Source of the DNA: CAG-698 sp964385755
GTDB lineage: Bacteria; Bacillota_I; Bacilli_A; ML615J-28; CAG-698
DNA length: 53,969 nt
Direction of reading: 5' to 3'
NCBI GenBank assembly: GCA_964385755.1
Contig: CAYLPZ010000016.1
Coordinates: 1-53,969 of the forward strand
Part shown: piece by piece, positions 45,137-53,939 of the stretch
How the letters are laid out: each line of letters starts with the position of its first letter
Numbering within the stretch: position 1 is the first letter of the stretch
The notes under the pieces: generated by a model
What the model was told of the DNA's origin: nothing
What the model saw: only the letters and a program-made list of their open reading frames with translations
The model's database searches: none
Position numbers and translations under genes: made by a program

Positions 45137-45184
45137 GTTAGTTATAACTAACAATATTATATACAATTATATCGATATTTGCAA
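45137..45184 (-). promoter_or_regulatory. feoA promoter and metal-regulator box
   Basis: TTGCAA (45179-45184), 17-bp spacer, TATAAT (45156-45161). The perfect palindrome GTTAGTTATAACTAAC (45137-45152) follows the -10 box and covers the transcription start. Confidence 0.8.
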
Positions 45185-45212
45185 GTGCTTTTTTAAAAAA
45201 ACTCTTACAATT

Positions 45213-46630
45213 TTATGTAGTAAGAGTGTTTTGTTTATTTAATTCTTTGTATGTACGAATAATAATTATTACTGCTATAATAAAAGTTAATAAATCTGAT
45301 AAGGGCATTGAATATAATACTCCATCAAGTCCAAAAAATATAGGAAGTAATATTGCAATGGCAACGCCAAGGATAATTTCACGCACCATTGCAAGTATTG
45401 TTGAAATGATTGGTTTACCCATTGCTTGCAAGAAGATAAATGTTGCTTTATTAATGCAAGCTAAAATAATTAGTGCTAGATATGTTCTAAAAGCTTTTAT
45501 CGCAAATTCTGTGTAATAAACACTTTCATTCTTAGCTCCAAATATATTTATAATAACATTGGGAAATAATTCTATTGTTATGAATCCAAATATCCCCACC
45601 ATAGTTTCAAAAATTAAAATAATTGAAAATATTTTTTTAACTCTTTTATATTTATTAGCACCGATATTATAACCTACAATAGGAATACATCCAGCCGCAA
45701 TTCCAATAACAATTGAAATAATTATTTGGAAAAACTTCATAACGATTCCTACCACAGCCATAGGTATTTGTGAATACTCTTGTTTATAAAATATTTCATG
45801 TAAAGCACTATATTTCTTTATCATATTATTAATTGTTGCCATCGCTACAACTAATGATATTTGTGAAAAAAAACTACAAAAACCTAAGGAAATGATTTTA
45901 AATAATATATTACTTTTTAATATAAAATCATTTCTTTTTACTTTTATTATTTTAGTATTAAATAAATACCCTATAGAAAGACTAAATGTAACCATTTGCC
46001 CGATTATAGTAGCAATAGCCGCTCCTGCCATTCCCATCTTTGGTAAACCTATTAACCCAAAAATCATTATTGGATCTAATAATAAATTAACAATTGATCC
46101 ACTTAATGTTACAATCATAGCATATTTTGGATTACCATCAGCTCTAATAATAGGGTTTAGAGCTTGTCCTAGCATATAAAACGGGATTCCAAGTGTTATC
46201 CAAAAGAAATATTCTTTTGATAAATTAAACGTTTCTTCATTTACTTTTCCACCAAAAATAGTGATTATTTGATTACTAAATAATAAGTAAATAATCATCA
46301 AAAGGATACTTAAAACTATCGTTACCACTATTAGATTACCTAAGCTTTTTTCTGCTTCTTCTTTTTTGTTTTTTCCAAGCGCAATACTAATAAAAGCACA
46401 ACAACCATCTCCTAGCATTACGGCTATTGCTAGGGCAATTACAGTTAAAGGAAAAACAACAGTGTTTGCGGAATTACCAAAGGATCCTAGATAATCTGCG
46501 TTAGCAATAAATACTTGATCAACTATATTATATAATGCACCAACAAGTAACGAAATAACACATGGAAGTGAATACTTAAGTATCAGTTTACTTTCTTTCT
46601 CAGTTTCTAAAAAATATTTGTATTATCCAT
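45213..46630 (-). pseudogene. MATE-family multidrug efflux pump, N-terminal frameshift
   Basis: Reading two frames gives a full ~472-residue MATE transporter: start ATG at 46630 after AGGAGG, MDNTNIF, then a stop in T6; in the other frame ETEKESKLILKYSLPCVISL, ALYNIVDQVFIAN, and onward without break to 45213. One extra T in the run ATTTTTTAG restores a single frame. It may be a decayed gene, a phase-variable one, or a sequencing slip in the homopolymer. A shorter product could start at 46418 (MLGDGCCAFIS), but that lacks the first two helices. Confidence 0.8.
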
Positions 46631-46650
46631 TTTTACCTCCTAAATTAAAA

Positions 46651-46681
46651 ATGCGTAAAATCCAATACTGGACTTACGCAT
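46651..46681 (-). terminator. Hairpin in the MATE leader
   Basis: ATGCGTAA and TTACGCAT enclose TCCA-GTAT-TGGA; followed by TTTTTAA and then AGGAGG. It lies after a possible promoter (TATACT near 46707), so it can act as an attenuator as well as end the ABC operon. Confidence 0.6.
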
Positions 46682-46745
46682 ACACTGCTCGTTTTGACTC
46701 ATTTAGTATATCATTTTTAAAAAATAATTTCTAATGTTTTTTTAT

Positions 46746-47531
46746 TTATTTTATATCTTTAATTTTATATTTATAGAAAGCAGCACCAACAGATAATATA
46801 CATACTATAGTGAATATGATAATTCCTATAAGATTTATTTTACTTTTCTCCACAATATCAGCACCATTAGCAAAACCAAATGGTGTAAAATATTTTAAAA
46901 AGCTCATATTTTCAGATATATTTGCAATTAAACTTATAAAGTAAAAAACTAAAGCTACTCCTATACCTACACCAAAGCCATTATTATTTATAAATGCTGA
47001 TATTCCAAAGCAAATTAAGCTTATTACTATGGCTACTAAATAGTTTGCAAGAATATACAAAGACAAATGTAACCATGGTACTTCTTCGCCAATCACAAAA
47101 ATTAGAATTATTGATGAAATGTAAATAACAAAATAAAGAGATGTTACTAAAACAAATACTGCTAAGAGTTTTTGTAATAAAACATTACTTCTTTTAACAG
47201 GATGAGTATATAAAATTTCAGCAGTGTGTTCATATTCTTCTCTTGAAAGAATTGAGATAGATGTGATTGCGGAATAAAAAGAACCTCCTATTGCTATAAT
47301 TGCTCCAATTTCTGTTGCATAATAACCAATTAGGGTACCTATGTTTAACCTATCCATTCCAAATGCTTTCGTAAAATCTCCAAGTTGCGCAAACAAATCG
47401 TTGAACTTTTCCATTTGTTCTTTCATTTGTGGGAAGATAAGTAAGCAACAAAGGATAAGCAAAACGATTGAACCAGCCCAAATACAAAACGCTTTATATT
47501 TCAATTTAATTTCATGAATTAATATAGGCAT
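46746..47531 (-). CDS. ABC-2 type exporter permease
   Basis: 261 residues with six TM helices (about 13-32, 68-90, 112-135, 140-165, 175-195, 230-250), typical of ABC-2 membrane subunits. It is paired with the ATP-binding protein upstream. The start is the ATG at 47531, 9 bp after GGAGG and right after the ATPase stop, so translation is coupled. The substrate (drug, peptide or lipid) cannot be told. Confidence 0.85.
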   Translation of the reverse strand: MPILIHEIKLKYKAFCIWAGSIVLLILCCLLIFPQMKEQMEKFNDLFAQLGDFTKAFGMDRLNIGTLIGYYATEIGAIIAIGGSFYSAITSISILSREEYEHTAEILYTHPVKRSNVLLQKLLAVFVLVTSLYFVIYISSIILIFVIGEEVPWLHLSLYILANYLVAIVISLICFGISAFINNNGFGVGIGVALVFYFISLIANISENMSFLKYFTPFGFANGADIVEKSKINLIGIIIFTIVCILSVGAAFYKYKIKDIK

Positions 47532-47532
47532 T

Positions 47533-48405
47533 TTATTTATCCTCCTCATAGTAATGCATAAATATCTCTTCTAACTCAGGCTCTGATGCTGTAAAATCTT
47601 TTATATTAGATGTCGATAGTTTTTTTATTAACAAATTAATATCACCACTATAGATAAATGATATCATATCTTCACTTTTCTCAACATTTTTGACATTTGG
47701 TAAATCATCAATATTTATATCCCCTTTTATAGATACTTTCTTATAAGATGATTTAATTAAGTTTTTTACATCATCGCAACTAATTATTTTTCCTTCTTTG
47801 ATTATTGCTGCTTTTGAACAGTAGTGTTCAATTTCCGAAAGAATATGACTAGAAAGAAAGATAGTTGATCCCTTTTTGTTTTTCTCAGTAAGTATATTCA
47901 TAAACTTCTTTTGCATTAATGGATCAAGACCTGATGTTGGTTCATCAAGTATAATAAGTTTAGGGTTATGACAAAGTGCAAGAACAATTGCAACCTTCTT
48001 TTTATTACCAAAAGATAATTCCTCAACCTTTCTATTTATGTCAAGATCAAATTCATTACACAAACTATATGCTTCTTCATAACAGTCTAAACATCTTAGT
48101 TTAATAGAATAATCTATTACCTCTTTTACTTTCATTCCGCGATCAAATGAGACCTCAGAAGGAAGATAACCTACTTCTCTAAGAAATTTATGTTTATCAT
48201 TCCATGAATCATAACCAAGTACACTAATATGGCCTTTAGTTGGTTTTAATAGCCCTAAAATAGCTCTTATTGTTGTTGATTTTCCTGCGCCATTTGGTCC
48301 AATAAAACCAAAGAAATCTTTCTCGTTTACACAAAGGTTAACATTACTTGTTGCAACTTTACTACCATACATTTTAGTAAAATTTTCAATCTTAATTATT
48401 TCCAT
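47533..48405 (-). CDS. ABC transporter ATP-binding protein
   Basis: 290 residues. Walker A GPNGAGKST (about 36-44), signature LSFGNKKKVAIV (near 130-141), Walker B LIILDEPTSGLDP (near 150-162) and H-loop SSHILSE. A C-terminal accessory segment ends ASEPELEEIFMHYYEE, as in ABC-2 exporters of the Nod/YxlF type. It energises the permease encoded next. AGGAG precedes the ATG. Confidence 0.92.
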   Translation of the reverse strand: MEIIKIENFTKMYGSKVATSNVNLCVNEKDFFGFIGPNGAGKSTTIRAILGLLKPTKGHISVLGYDSWNDKHKFLREVGYLPSEVSFDRGMKVKEVIDYSIKLRCLDCYEEAYSLCNEFDLDINRKVEELSFGNKKKVAIVLALCHNPKLIILDEPTSGLDPLMQKKFMNILTEKNKKGSTIFLSSHILSEIEHYCSKAAIIKEGKIISCDDVKNLIKSSYKKVSIKGDINIDDLPNVKNVEKSEDMISFIYSGDINLLIKKLSTSNIKDFTASEPELEEIFMHYYEEDK

Positions 48406-48428
48406 CTTATCTCCTAAAATTAATTATT

Positions 48429-49427
48429 TTATTTAAATCGATATTTTTCTTTTACAACTCTATTATAAAGTTTCACAAATAGTTCTGGATGTTCTATTGC
48501 TTCATATACTTTTTCTTTACCATATTTCAAATCAACTAGTCCCCACATATAACAACCAAAATAATATGTTGGATATTGTTTAACATTTTTACCTAAAAAA
48601 TTAAATACTTCATAGTGTCTTGATACTAAATTATTTACTTCTTCTAGTGTCATTTTTTTTGATGCATCATAATCAGCTTTTATCATATCAAAAATCTCAT
48701 CAAAGTGTTCTTCATAAAAGTTCATATCTGATATGTCCATCATATATATTTTATCATCATATTTCTTTTTCTTATATAATGTTTGTAAATTATTGTTATA
48801 GTGAACAGCTAAGCCTTCATATGCAAAATTCTGCAAGAAATACTCTTCTGGTTTTATACCATCTTTTTCTAACATACTACCAACAAACATATGATTAATT
48901 TCATGAGCAATCACATGCAAAAAGTCTTCTATTGTTTCAAACATATTTAGATTAGCTAGATCAAAATCAATATAATTTTCATAAGGCCATCCCATTGAGT
49001 TTCCAATAGAAATTATTATAATAATATTAAGGTTTGGCATATCATTGATTAATTTATTGGGAATACTATTTTTCACTAAATCTTCAATTATTTTATAGTC
49101 TTTTTCATTAATTGATGTGAACATATTGATTAATTTTAATCGCTTCTCAAGTTCACTATAAAATTTTAAGAAATATTCTTTTTTATATTGTAACCTTTTG
49201 TTCTCAAAATCTTTTCTATCAAAGTTCATAAAGAAGTCAACTGCTTCTTCAAAAGATATACCACAAACAGGTAAATTCTTTTCACCATAGCGCTCAAATT
49301 CCACTTGATAATCTTCCATTTGTAAGATTTCCCTTAGTTTTTCTTCATCTCTTATTTTCTCTAGTTTTGATAAAAGTAACCATTCTACCATTGGCTTTAT
49401 ACAATCTAATTTAAATTTAATTTTCAT
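48429..49427 (-). CDS. Putative zinc-dependent peptidase (DUF5700-like)
   Basis: 332 residues without a signal peptide. HEINH (near 175) with a downstream glutamate in AYEGLAVHYNN (near 206) gives a gluzincin-like HExxH..E site; the arrangement resembles DUF5700/DUF2268 proteins. It is probably cytosolic; substrate unknown. AGAAGG lies before the ATG. It starts the operon with the ABC exporter (24-bp gap), so it may process or confer immunity to an exported peptide. Confidence 0.72.
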   Translation of the reverse strand: MKIKFKLDCIKPMVEWLLLSKLEKIRDEEKLREILQMEDYQVEFERYGEKNLPVCGISFEEAVDFFMNFDRKDFENKRLQYKKEYFLKFYSELEKRLKLINMFTSINEKDYKIIEDLVKNSIPNKLINDMPNLNIIIIISIGNSMGWPYENYIDFDLANLNMFETIEDFLHVIAHEINHMFVGSMLEKDGIKPEEYFLQNFAYEGLAVHYNNNLQTLYKKKKYDDKIYMMDISDMNFYEEHFDEIFDMIKADYDASKKMTLEEVNNLVSRHYEVFNFLGKNVKQYPTYYFGCYMWGLVDLKYGKEKVYEAIEHPELFVKLYNRVVKEKYRFK

Positions 49428-49479
49428 CTTTTTCCTTCTACTATATACTTATTATACTTTTTTACAAATAGCAATTAAA

Positions 49480-49880
49480 TCAATTTATATTTTTATTTAA
49501 TTTTTTTGCACTAATCTTAAAGTTAGAAGCCTCATACATACTAAATATCTTATAAAAGTATATATAATGTCCATCATTGACACTAATAAATTCAATATGT
49601 TTAGCACCATGTTCTAGTGCTCCTCTTTCTATTTCATTAAACAACTGTCTAAAACTGATAAAATAACAATTTCATCGACTTAATAGATAGTAATACATCA
49701 CATTCTTTAAAATAACCTATGCCAAATTTAAATTTATCATCTTTTAAATTAGCCAAAGTGAGTCTTCAATAGTTACTATTTGATGAGTTATTTTCTTTGC
49801 TTCTCATATTTCCGACATCCACTTGCATTGTTGTTATAGTAATCCGTATATAGATTTACTATTTCTCCTACATTATACTC
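49480..49880 (-). pseudogene. GNAT acetyltransferase remnant
   Basis: Three frames give parts of one protein: YNVGEIVNLYTDYYNNNASG, KFGIGYFKECDVLLSIKS, and FNEIERGALEHGAKHIEFIS with YFYKIFSMYEASNFKISAKK at the end. This matches the C-terminal half of small GNAT enzymes. Several stops and shifts make it inactive. The surrounding 49428-50034 holds no intact gene. Confidence 0.6.
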
Positions 49881-50034
49881 ATTCATTAGTGAATATTTCA
49901 TTTAATTCTTTACATCAAACAATTATTATCCATCTTACCATATACATTATCTAATCCTATAATTTCTACTTTATAACTATATATTGTTTGCAATGAAGAT
50001 TATAATTATATTTTATTAATTACTCGTTTATGTA

Positions 50035-50646
50035 CTACTGTAGTTGTCCTTCTCTTTTTTCTTTTGTTTTAAATGGAAATTTTTTATCAAATTCCTCAAG
50101 TTCTTTTTCATCAACATTAAAACATTCTGGATCACTGTAATATCCTTCTGATATATTGAATTTTTGTTTGTTAAAAATACAAATCATAAAGAAAGGGAGT
50201 TCTTCGTTCTTATCCATTCCCTCATAATAAATTTTATATCTTGAAGCACTTTCAAAACCAAATTTTTTATAATAATTTGGATTTCCAGTTATTACAATTT
50301 CATTAAATTCATTCTCTTTTGCCTTTTCCATTGTATATTTAATTATCTTTTCTCCATATCCTTGCTTTTGATATTCTGGTAATACACTTACTGGGCCAAA
50401 CAATAGTACTTCTTTCGTTACACCATTTTCTTGCTTTATTTTACCTTTAGCGTATACAATATTTGCAATAATTTTACCATCTTCTTCAATTACATAATCT
50501 AATTCTTTTACAAAACATTTATCTTTTCTTAAATTATGTACTACTAGATGTTCAAAACATCCTGGTCTATAAACATTAAAGAATGCTTCTCTTGTTAAAT
50601 TTTCTACTTCATAATAATCTTTTTCTGTTTCTAATCTTATTATCAT
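50035..50646 (-). CDS. GNAT family N-acetyltransferase
   Basis: 203 residues from the ATG at 50646 (GGAGAG before). The acetyl-CoA-binding motif is FGPVSVLPEYQKQGYGEKII (about 86-105), followed by NEIVITGNPNYYKKFGFESA. These enzymes acetylate small molecules, peptides or proteins; the acceptor is unknown. A C-terminal ~45-residue tail (CFNVDEKELEEFDKKFPF) matches the YhbS/YjhQ-like subgroup. It stands alone next to remnants. Confidence 0.85.
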   Translation of the reverse strand: MIIRLETEKDYYEVENLTREAFFNVYRPGCFEHLVVHNLRKDKCFVKELDYVIEEDGKIIANIVYAKGKIKQENGVTKEVLLFGPVSVLPEYQKQGYGEKIIKYTMEKAKENEFNEIVITGNPNYYKKFGFESASRYKIYYEGMDKNEELPFFMICIFNKQKFNISEGYYSDPECFNVDEKELEEFDKKFPFKTKEKREGQLQ

Positions 50647-50665
50647 TTTTCTCTCCATGTATTAT

Positions 50666-51475
50666 TTATTCACCATATATAACAATTTGTCGATTAATTA
50701 TTAGATATTTAATTTTGTTATCTATAGCAGTATCATTAATTCTTAATTGTGCAAAAAGATCTGATAGTTTGTCATTTACAAGAATTGATTCACCCAAATA
50801 AAACCATTCTACTGTTTGTGAAGAAGCAGTTGTTCCTGTTGAAAGAATTTAAATTCAATTTGAAAATGCAACAATCATAGGTTAATTACCTTCAAGCCAT
50901 TAATTATGTAAAACAGCATTAACTATGGCTTCATTAAAAGTTTTATATCAAATAAACATGTTTATGGCGTTCTTCTTTTCTACTGATTCATCAGATTGCA
51001 CAATATTAATAACATCACCTTAATCACTCAAATTCTTATATTGAATATAAATTAAATCCTTTTGTTTCTCCTTCAAAGATTGACACTCTTAAAGGTAGTT
51101 TAGAATTATCGAAAGAATCTAAGATATGATATTCTCCATCTTTAATTTGTTAATGTAAATTATTTTAAAAAATATCTTTCTTAATACTAATCCATTTTCT
51201 TCCATAATACATAAATAGTTCTTTAAATGATATTTCTTGATACTTCAAAGGAGTATTAACAATAGCTTGATATCCATTTTCTATATTTTAAATAACTTTT
51301 TTTCTTTCTTTGGATTATTATCTATTGTATCTTTTAATGATTCTATTGTAATATATCATACTTTATTAAAAGATGTATGTATATCCTTTGCTAGTTCAAT
51401 AACTAAAGCAACAATTTTCTTTAATTTCATCCCTAACAAAATCAAATTTAATTTTAGGATTAAGATTTCTTAAAT
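50666..51475 (-). pseudogene. Schlafen/AlbA_2-type ATP-binding regulator, multiply broken
   Basis: Segments in different frames read PLKYQEISFKELFMYYGRKW, QIKDGEYHILDS, SKLPLRVSIFEGETKGFNLY, FNEAIVNAVLHN and LSDLFAQLRINDTAIDN. They follow the order of AlbA_2-domain putative transcriptional regulators (Schlafen-like, with a GHKL-type ATP site). At least six stops or shifts are present. Its final segment (stop at 50666) overlaps nothing. Confidence 0.6.
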
Positions 51476-51597
51476 ATTATAGCATTTTATTTTCTTTTGT
51501 TACAGTTCAAATTACAATATATATATTAATACCTTTTTAAAGTAAATAAAAGCAAATATGCCATCTTTTATAGGATAACTTTTTTATTTAATGGTTC

Positions 51598-51789
51598 TGT
51601 TCCCATTTGACACAAAGGTTCAAGTCCCATAATACAATGGTTCGGTTCCGTGGCAAGCCTCCCTAGGTTTGTAAAACAAAAAGTCATTTATTTTCAAAAA
51701 ATAAAGTATTCTAACCAAAATTAGCTAAAATACCCTTTAAAAATGATAAACAGATCCTCTTTTCAGAAGACTTATAGATTTCTTAAAAT
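51598..51789. repeat. Intergenic repeat family B, copy 3
   Basis: GGTTCAAGTCCC and GGTTCGGTTCCG, the AAGTATTCTAACC core and AGACTTATAGATTTC, ending AAAATG at the 52-bp block. In copies 1 and 2 the same end abuts a tRNA remnant and tRNA-Leu. Confidence 0.8.
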
Positions 51790-51841
51790 GCCTAACTGCT
51801 ACGATATCTATCTTTTTATATGGTACGTGGGACGATAAGTC
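51790..51841 (-). repeat. 52-bp cassette-junction block, copy 5
   Basis: Starts GCCTAAC and ends CGATAAGTC, 6 bp beyond the stop of the second DUF4143 ATPase gene, 34 kb from the other copies. Confidence 0.87.
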
Positions 51842-51847
51842 TCTTTA

Positions 51848-53155
51848 TTAGATATTATCTTTTATAAAAATACTCATATATAAAGGATAGCATTTAATTT
51901 TAGGATGAGAGCAATTAACATTATTCATTGATAATTTTATACCATATTTAATATTATTTTTTTCAATAATATTATTTAAACTAATAGACTTAGTATTATG
52001 TCCAGATTTAACTTCAATTGGAACAATATCATTATTTAATAGTGTCACAAAATCAATTTCAAGTTTCTCATCTCTTCTATAATAATATAATGGTATATTA
52101 TTTTGAAGTAGCGTTTGCGCAATTGCATTTTCAAATATACCTCCTTTGAAAATACCTGCATTACCATTTAAAATTTCAAATTGTGAATTACCTTCATACA
52201 TTGCAAGCAAAAGTCCAGTATCATTAAAGTATAATTTAAAACTTTGTTGATCACGATATGCTCTTAATGGTTTATCAAAAGTTTTTAATCTAAAAATTTG
52301 TTGTGCTAAACCTGAGTCAGTAATCCATTTAATACTGGTACCATAATATCTAGCATTACCACCGTTTCTAATTACTTTGTATTGATACTTCTTATTTTCC
52401 ATTGCTAACTGATCTGGAATAGAATCATAACACTGTCTAACTTTTTCCTTGATATCTTTTGTTGCATAATGTGCTAAATCTTTATAGTAGTCATTAAGAA
52501 TTCTTTTTTGTGCCTCTAATACTTGTCTAATATCTAATGTTTTCACAAAAATATTAACTACTTCAGGCATACCACCAACAACTACATATTGTAAAAATAA
52601 TTCATTTAATTTTTCGTGTATAGCATCGGGTACGAGTTTTTCTTCTTTATAAAATGTTTCGTAATAACTTATTAATTCTTCACCATATCCTTTTGCCCAT
52701 AAGAATTCTTCAAAACTCATTGGTTTCATATTTAAAGTTTCTACATAACCAACAGGATATGATGAAACACTTCCAATTACTATCCCTAGCATTGAACCAC
52801 TTGCAATAACATCAAATCTTCCATCCATCGCAAATGATTTTAATGATGTTAAAACATCAGGACATATTTGAACTTCATCAAAAAAAAGTAAAGTTTTTCC
52901 TTCAATAATTGGTACATTTGTTTTATATGACGATAGTTGCATAAATAAATTTTCTATAGTTAAATTGCCTTTGAATAAATCTTTTGCACTTTTATCAAGT
53001 TCAAAATTTATTTCATACAAATATTCATAATTATCTTTCGCAAATTCTCTAACTAGATATGTTTTTCCTACTTGTCTTGCTCCATATATCATTAATGGTT
53101 TAGTACGTTTATTTTTCTTCCAATTTAATAATTCATTAATTAATTTTCTTTTCAT
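51848..53155 (-). CDS. AAA-type ATPase with DUF4143 domain (second)
   Basis: 435 residues. Walker A YGARQVGKT (24-32), Walker B LLFFDEVQ (89-96), a central DUF4143 region (PMSFEEFLWAKGYGEELISY, VVVGGMPEVV) and a C-terminal nuclease-like motif (LEIDFVTLLNNDIVPIEVKS). Its role is unknown; such ATPases are abundant in genomes of host-associated anaerobes. AAGGAGG precedes the ATG, and two identical 18-bp direct repeats overlap the promoter. The last residues run to the stop only 6 bp from the 52-bp block. It is clearly a different subfamily from the 9138 protein. Confidence 0.9.
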   Translation of the reverse strand: MKRKLINELLNWKKNKRTKPLMIYGARQVGKTYLVREFAKDNYEYLYEINFELDKSAKDLFKGNLTIENLFMQLSSYKTNVPIIEGKTLLFFDEVQICPDVLTSLKSFAMDGRFDVIASGSMLGIVIGSVSSYPVGYVETLNMKPMSFEEFLWAKGYGEELISYYETFYKEEKLVPDAIHEKLNELFLQYVVVGGMPEVVNIFVKTLDIRQVLEAQKRILNDYYKDLAHYATKDIKEKVRQCYDSIPDQLAMENKKYQYKVIRNGGNARYYGTSIKWITDSGLAQQIFRLKTFDKPLRAYRDQQSFKLYFNDTGLLLAMYEGNSQFEILNGNAGIFKGGIFENAIAQTLLQNNIPLYYYRRDEKLEIDFVTLLNNDIVPIEVKSGHNTKSISLNNIIEKNNIKYGIKLSMNNVNCSHPKIKCYPLYMSIFIKDNI

Positions 53156-53179
53156 AATAAACCTCCTTAAGACATTTAT

Positions 53180-53241
53180 ATTATAACAAGATTTCGAAAA
53201 AAATGCAAATTACATATTAAATCATTTCGAAAAAAATGCAA
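53180..53241 (-). promoter_or_regulatory. Promoter and direct repeats of the second DUF4143 ATPase gene
   Basis: TTGCAT (53203-53208), 17-bp spacer, TATAAT (53180-53185). ATTTCGAAAAAAATGCAA occurs at 53191-53208 and again at 53224-53241, 33 bp apart, the first copy covering the -35 box. Confidence 0.7.
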
Positions 53242-53310
53242 TTTCATCTTTGGATCATTTATAAAAAAATACATATAAAACACCATTAATTCTAAATAGA
53301 ACTAATGGTA

Positions 53311-53544
53311 TAGATTTACCTATAGGTTCAAATCCCATTACACGACTAAATTTCCAACATCACTAAAATACCCTATATTTAAATCACATTAGTTTCTAAA
53401 ATCTAATAACTTTCCTATAAAATAAAAAAATCCCTAAATAGATTCATAATTCCTTGATTTTGATGTTAAATCGTTATATTTTTACTATAAACATTATGAA
53501 TCTATGATTCATATTAATGACTTATAGACACGTTCTAATGTGTC
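53311..53544. repeat. Intergenic repeat family A, copy 4
   Basis: GGTTCAAATCCCATTACACG, the TTCCTTGATTTTGATG core, the ATGAATC hairpin and GACTTATAGACACG, ending at a mini-element in the same place as copy 3. Confidence 0.85.
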
Positions 53545-53614
53545 ATTACGACAAAAAGTGTTTTTTCTTTAATTTACAAAACAAAAAGTGTCAAATGTAT
53601 CTTTTTGTCGTAAT
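53545..53614. mobile_element. 70-bp mini-element, second type
   Basis: Perfect 14-bp terminal inverted repeats ATTACGACAAAAAG and CTTTTTGTCGTAAT. ACAAAAAGTGT occurs at 53551 and 53581, 30 bp apart, the same period as the 19761 element. No transposase. Confidence 0.65.
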
Positions 53615-53642
53615 AACCTAATTTCATTTAATCATCAAAAAT

Positions 53643-53939
53643 TTACTCATCATACTTTATTCTAAAATAATCAAGGTAAACTTTAAATTGATCTTGTGCC
53701 GCAAGACATGTATCAATTAAGTATCCTTTTTCTTGTTTCCATTCTTTTAGTCCTCTATAGTAGAACATCTTTAACTTTTCATCTATTATAAAAGGAACTA
53801 TGTTATATTTAAGGCATTCTTTAAACATTAAAAGTCTACCTACCCTACCATTACCATCTTGAAAAGGATGGATGTATTCAAATCTATAATGAAACTCAAT
53901 TATATCATTTAAAGTTTCCTGAGTTTTACAGTTGTTATG
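53643..53939 (-). pseudogene. Fic-family protein, 5'-truncated
   Basis: The open frame carries the full Fic motif HPFQDGNGRVGR and a normal C-terminus (GLKEWKQEKGYLIDTCLAAQ, then KVYLDYFRI). Going upstream it meets an in-frame TAG at 53940-53942 and the sequence beyond no longer resembles Fic, so the N-terminal half is lost or moved. The window ends 27 bp later. Unlike the duplicated module at 14100, this is the canonical HPFx(D/E)GNGRxxR class of Fic, so it is a separate lineage. Confidence 0.75.

Noticed and set aside
46651..46681. Guanidine (mini-ykkC type) riboswitch before the MATE gene
   Set aside because: Only one hairpin, and its loop lacks the ACGR signature; treated as a terminator or attenuator.
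9022..51841. A true integron (attC array)
   Set aside because: No IntI-type integrase and no RYYYAAC box in the 52-bp block; only the GTTRRRY side fits. Kept as a cassette-like hypothesis only.
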